6,006 bases of DNA from the NCBI GenBank assembly GCA_035557475.1, contig DATMDV010000450.1, positions 1 through 6,006 on the forward strand, given 5' to 3'. Under the pieces are notes generated by a model. The model worked only from the letters and a program-made list of their open reading frames with translations. It made no database searches and was not told the DNA's origin. A program made the position numbers and the translations under genes. Position 1 is the stretch's first letter, and each line of letters begins with the position of its first letter. The stretch comes from JALOLG01 sp035557475. Its GTDB lineage: Bacteria; Actinomycetota; Acidimicrobiia; Acidimicrobiales; Ilumatobacteraceae. Below, piece by piece: positions 5,944-6,006 of this stretch.

Positions 5944-6006
5944 AAACGTGTGGACCATCGTGGTGGGCGGAGGCACCGGCGAACGGTTCGGGAGCGCCAA
6001 GCAGTA
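5930..6006 (+). CDS. ispD: 2-C-methyl-D-erythritol 4-phosphate cytidylyltransferase (5' end only)
   Basis: The reading frame from 5930 runs open to the window edge (25 codons plus two bases). It contains WTIVVGGGTGERFGSAKQ, the N-terminal nucleotide-binding loop of IspD: glycine-rich loop, then R-F-G, then K-Q. In the family this arginine and lysine hold the CTP phosphates. IspD joins CTP to methylerythritol phosphate in the non-mevalonate isoprenoid pathway. The loop reads GGG where many members have AAG, a mild variation. Two starts are possible: GTG 5930, supported by a TANNNT box 8 bases upstream, or GTG 5948, which leaves the short N-terminus common in the family. Other nucleotidyltransferases (for example sugar-phosphate types) share this loop, but the KQ directly after it favours IspD. 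Confidence 0.75.
   Translation, partial: MSHRGNVWTIVVGGGTGERFGSAKQ

Overview
The window is very GC-rich (estimated near two thirds G+C), densely packed and uses several GTG starts. Together with leaderless-looking -10 boxes and a GlxR-like Crp regulator this suggests a high-GC actinobacterium. An Acidimicrobiia / Ilumatobacter-like lineage is my guess from general character, not proven by any one gene. I see no tRNA, rRNA, CRISPR array or insertion sequence.

Layout: (1) 2-238 (+) is the 3' end of a MacB/LolD-type ABC ATPase. It overlaps a MacB/FtsX-family permease (219-1394, +), so both are one transcription unit exporting or extracting a substrate. (2) A convergent gap (1395-1462) holds a strong 15-bp inverted repeat, probably a shared terminator. 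(3) xylA (1463-2803, -) encodes a class II xylose isomerase with every catalytic residue intact. (4) A 68-base divergent gap (2804-2871) carries the xylA leader and both promoters. (5) An ABC-2 exporter follows: ATPase (2872-3801, +) and six-helix permease (3798-4553, +), overlapping by 4 bases. (6) A dienelactone-hydrolase-family protein (4572-5225, +) comes 18 bases later with its own leaderless-type promoter. (7) It converges, with a 6-base gap, on a Crp/Fnr regulator (5232-5897, -). (8) Divergent from the regulator, the window ends in the first codons of ispD (5930 onward, +), an isoprenoid-pathway gene. A 21-bp near-perfect dyad sits in the crp/ispD promoter region.

The genes do not form one pathway. 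There are two unrelated ABC exporters, a sugar isomerase, a hydrolase, a global-type regulator and a housekeeping isoprenoid gene. I found no convincing new system. The most useful leads are non-coding: the 15-bp inverted repeat after the permease, the operator-like dyad between crp and ispD, and a xylA leader that could hide its own ribosome binding site.
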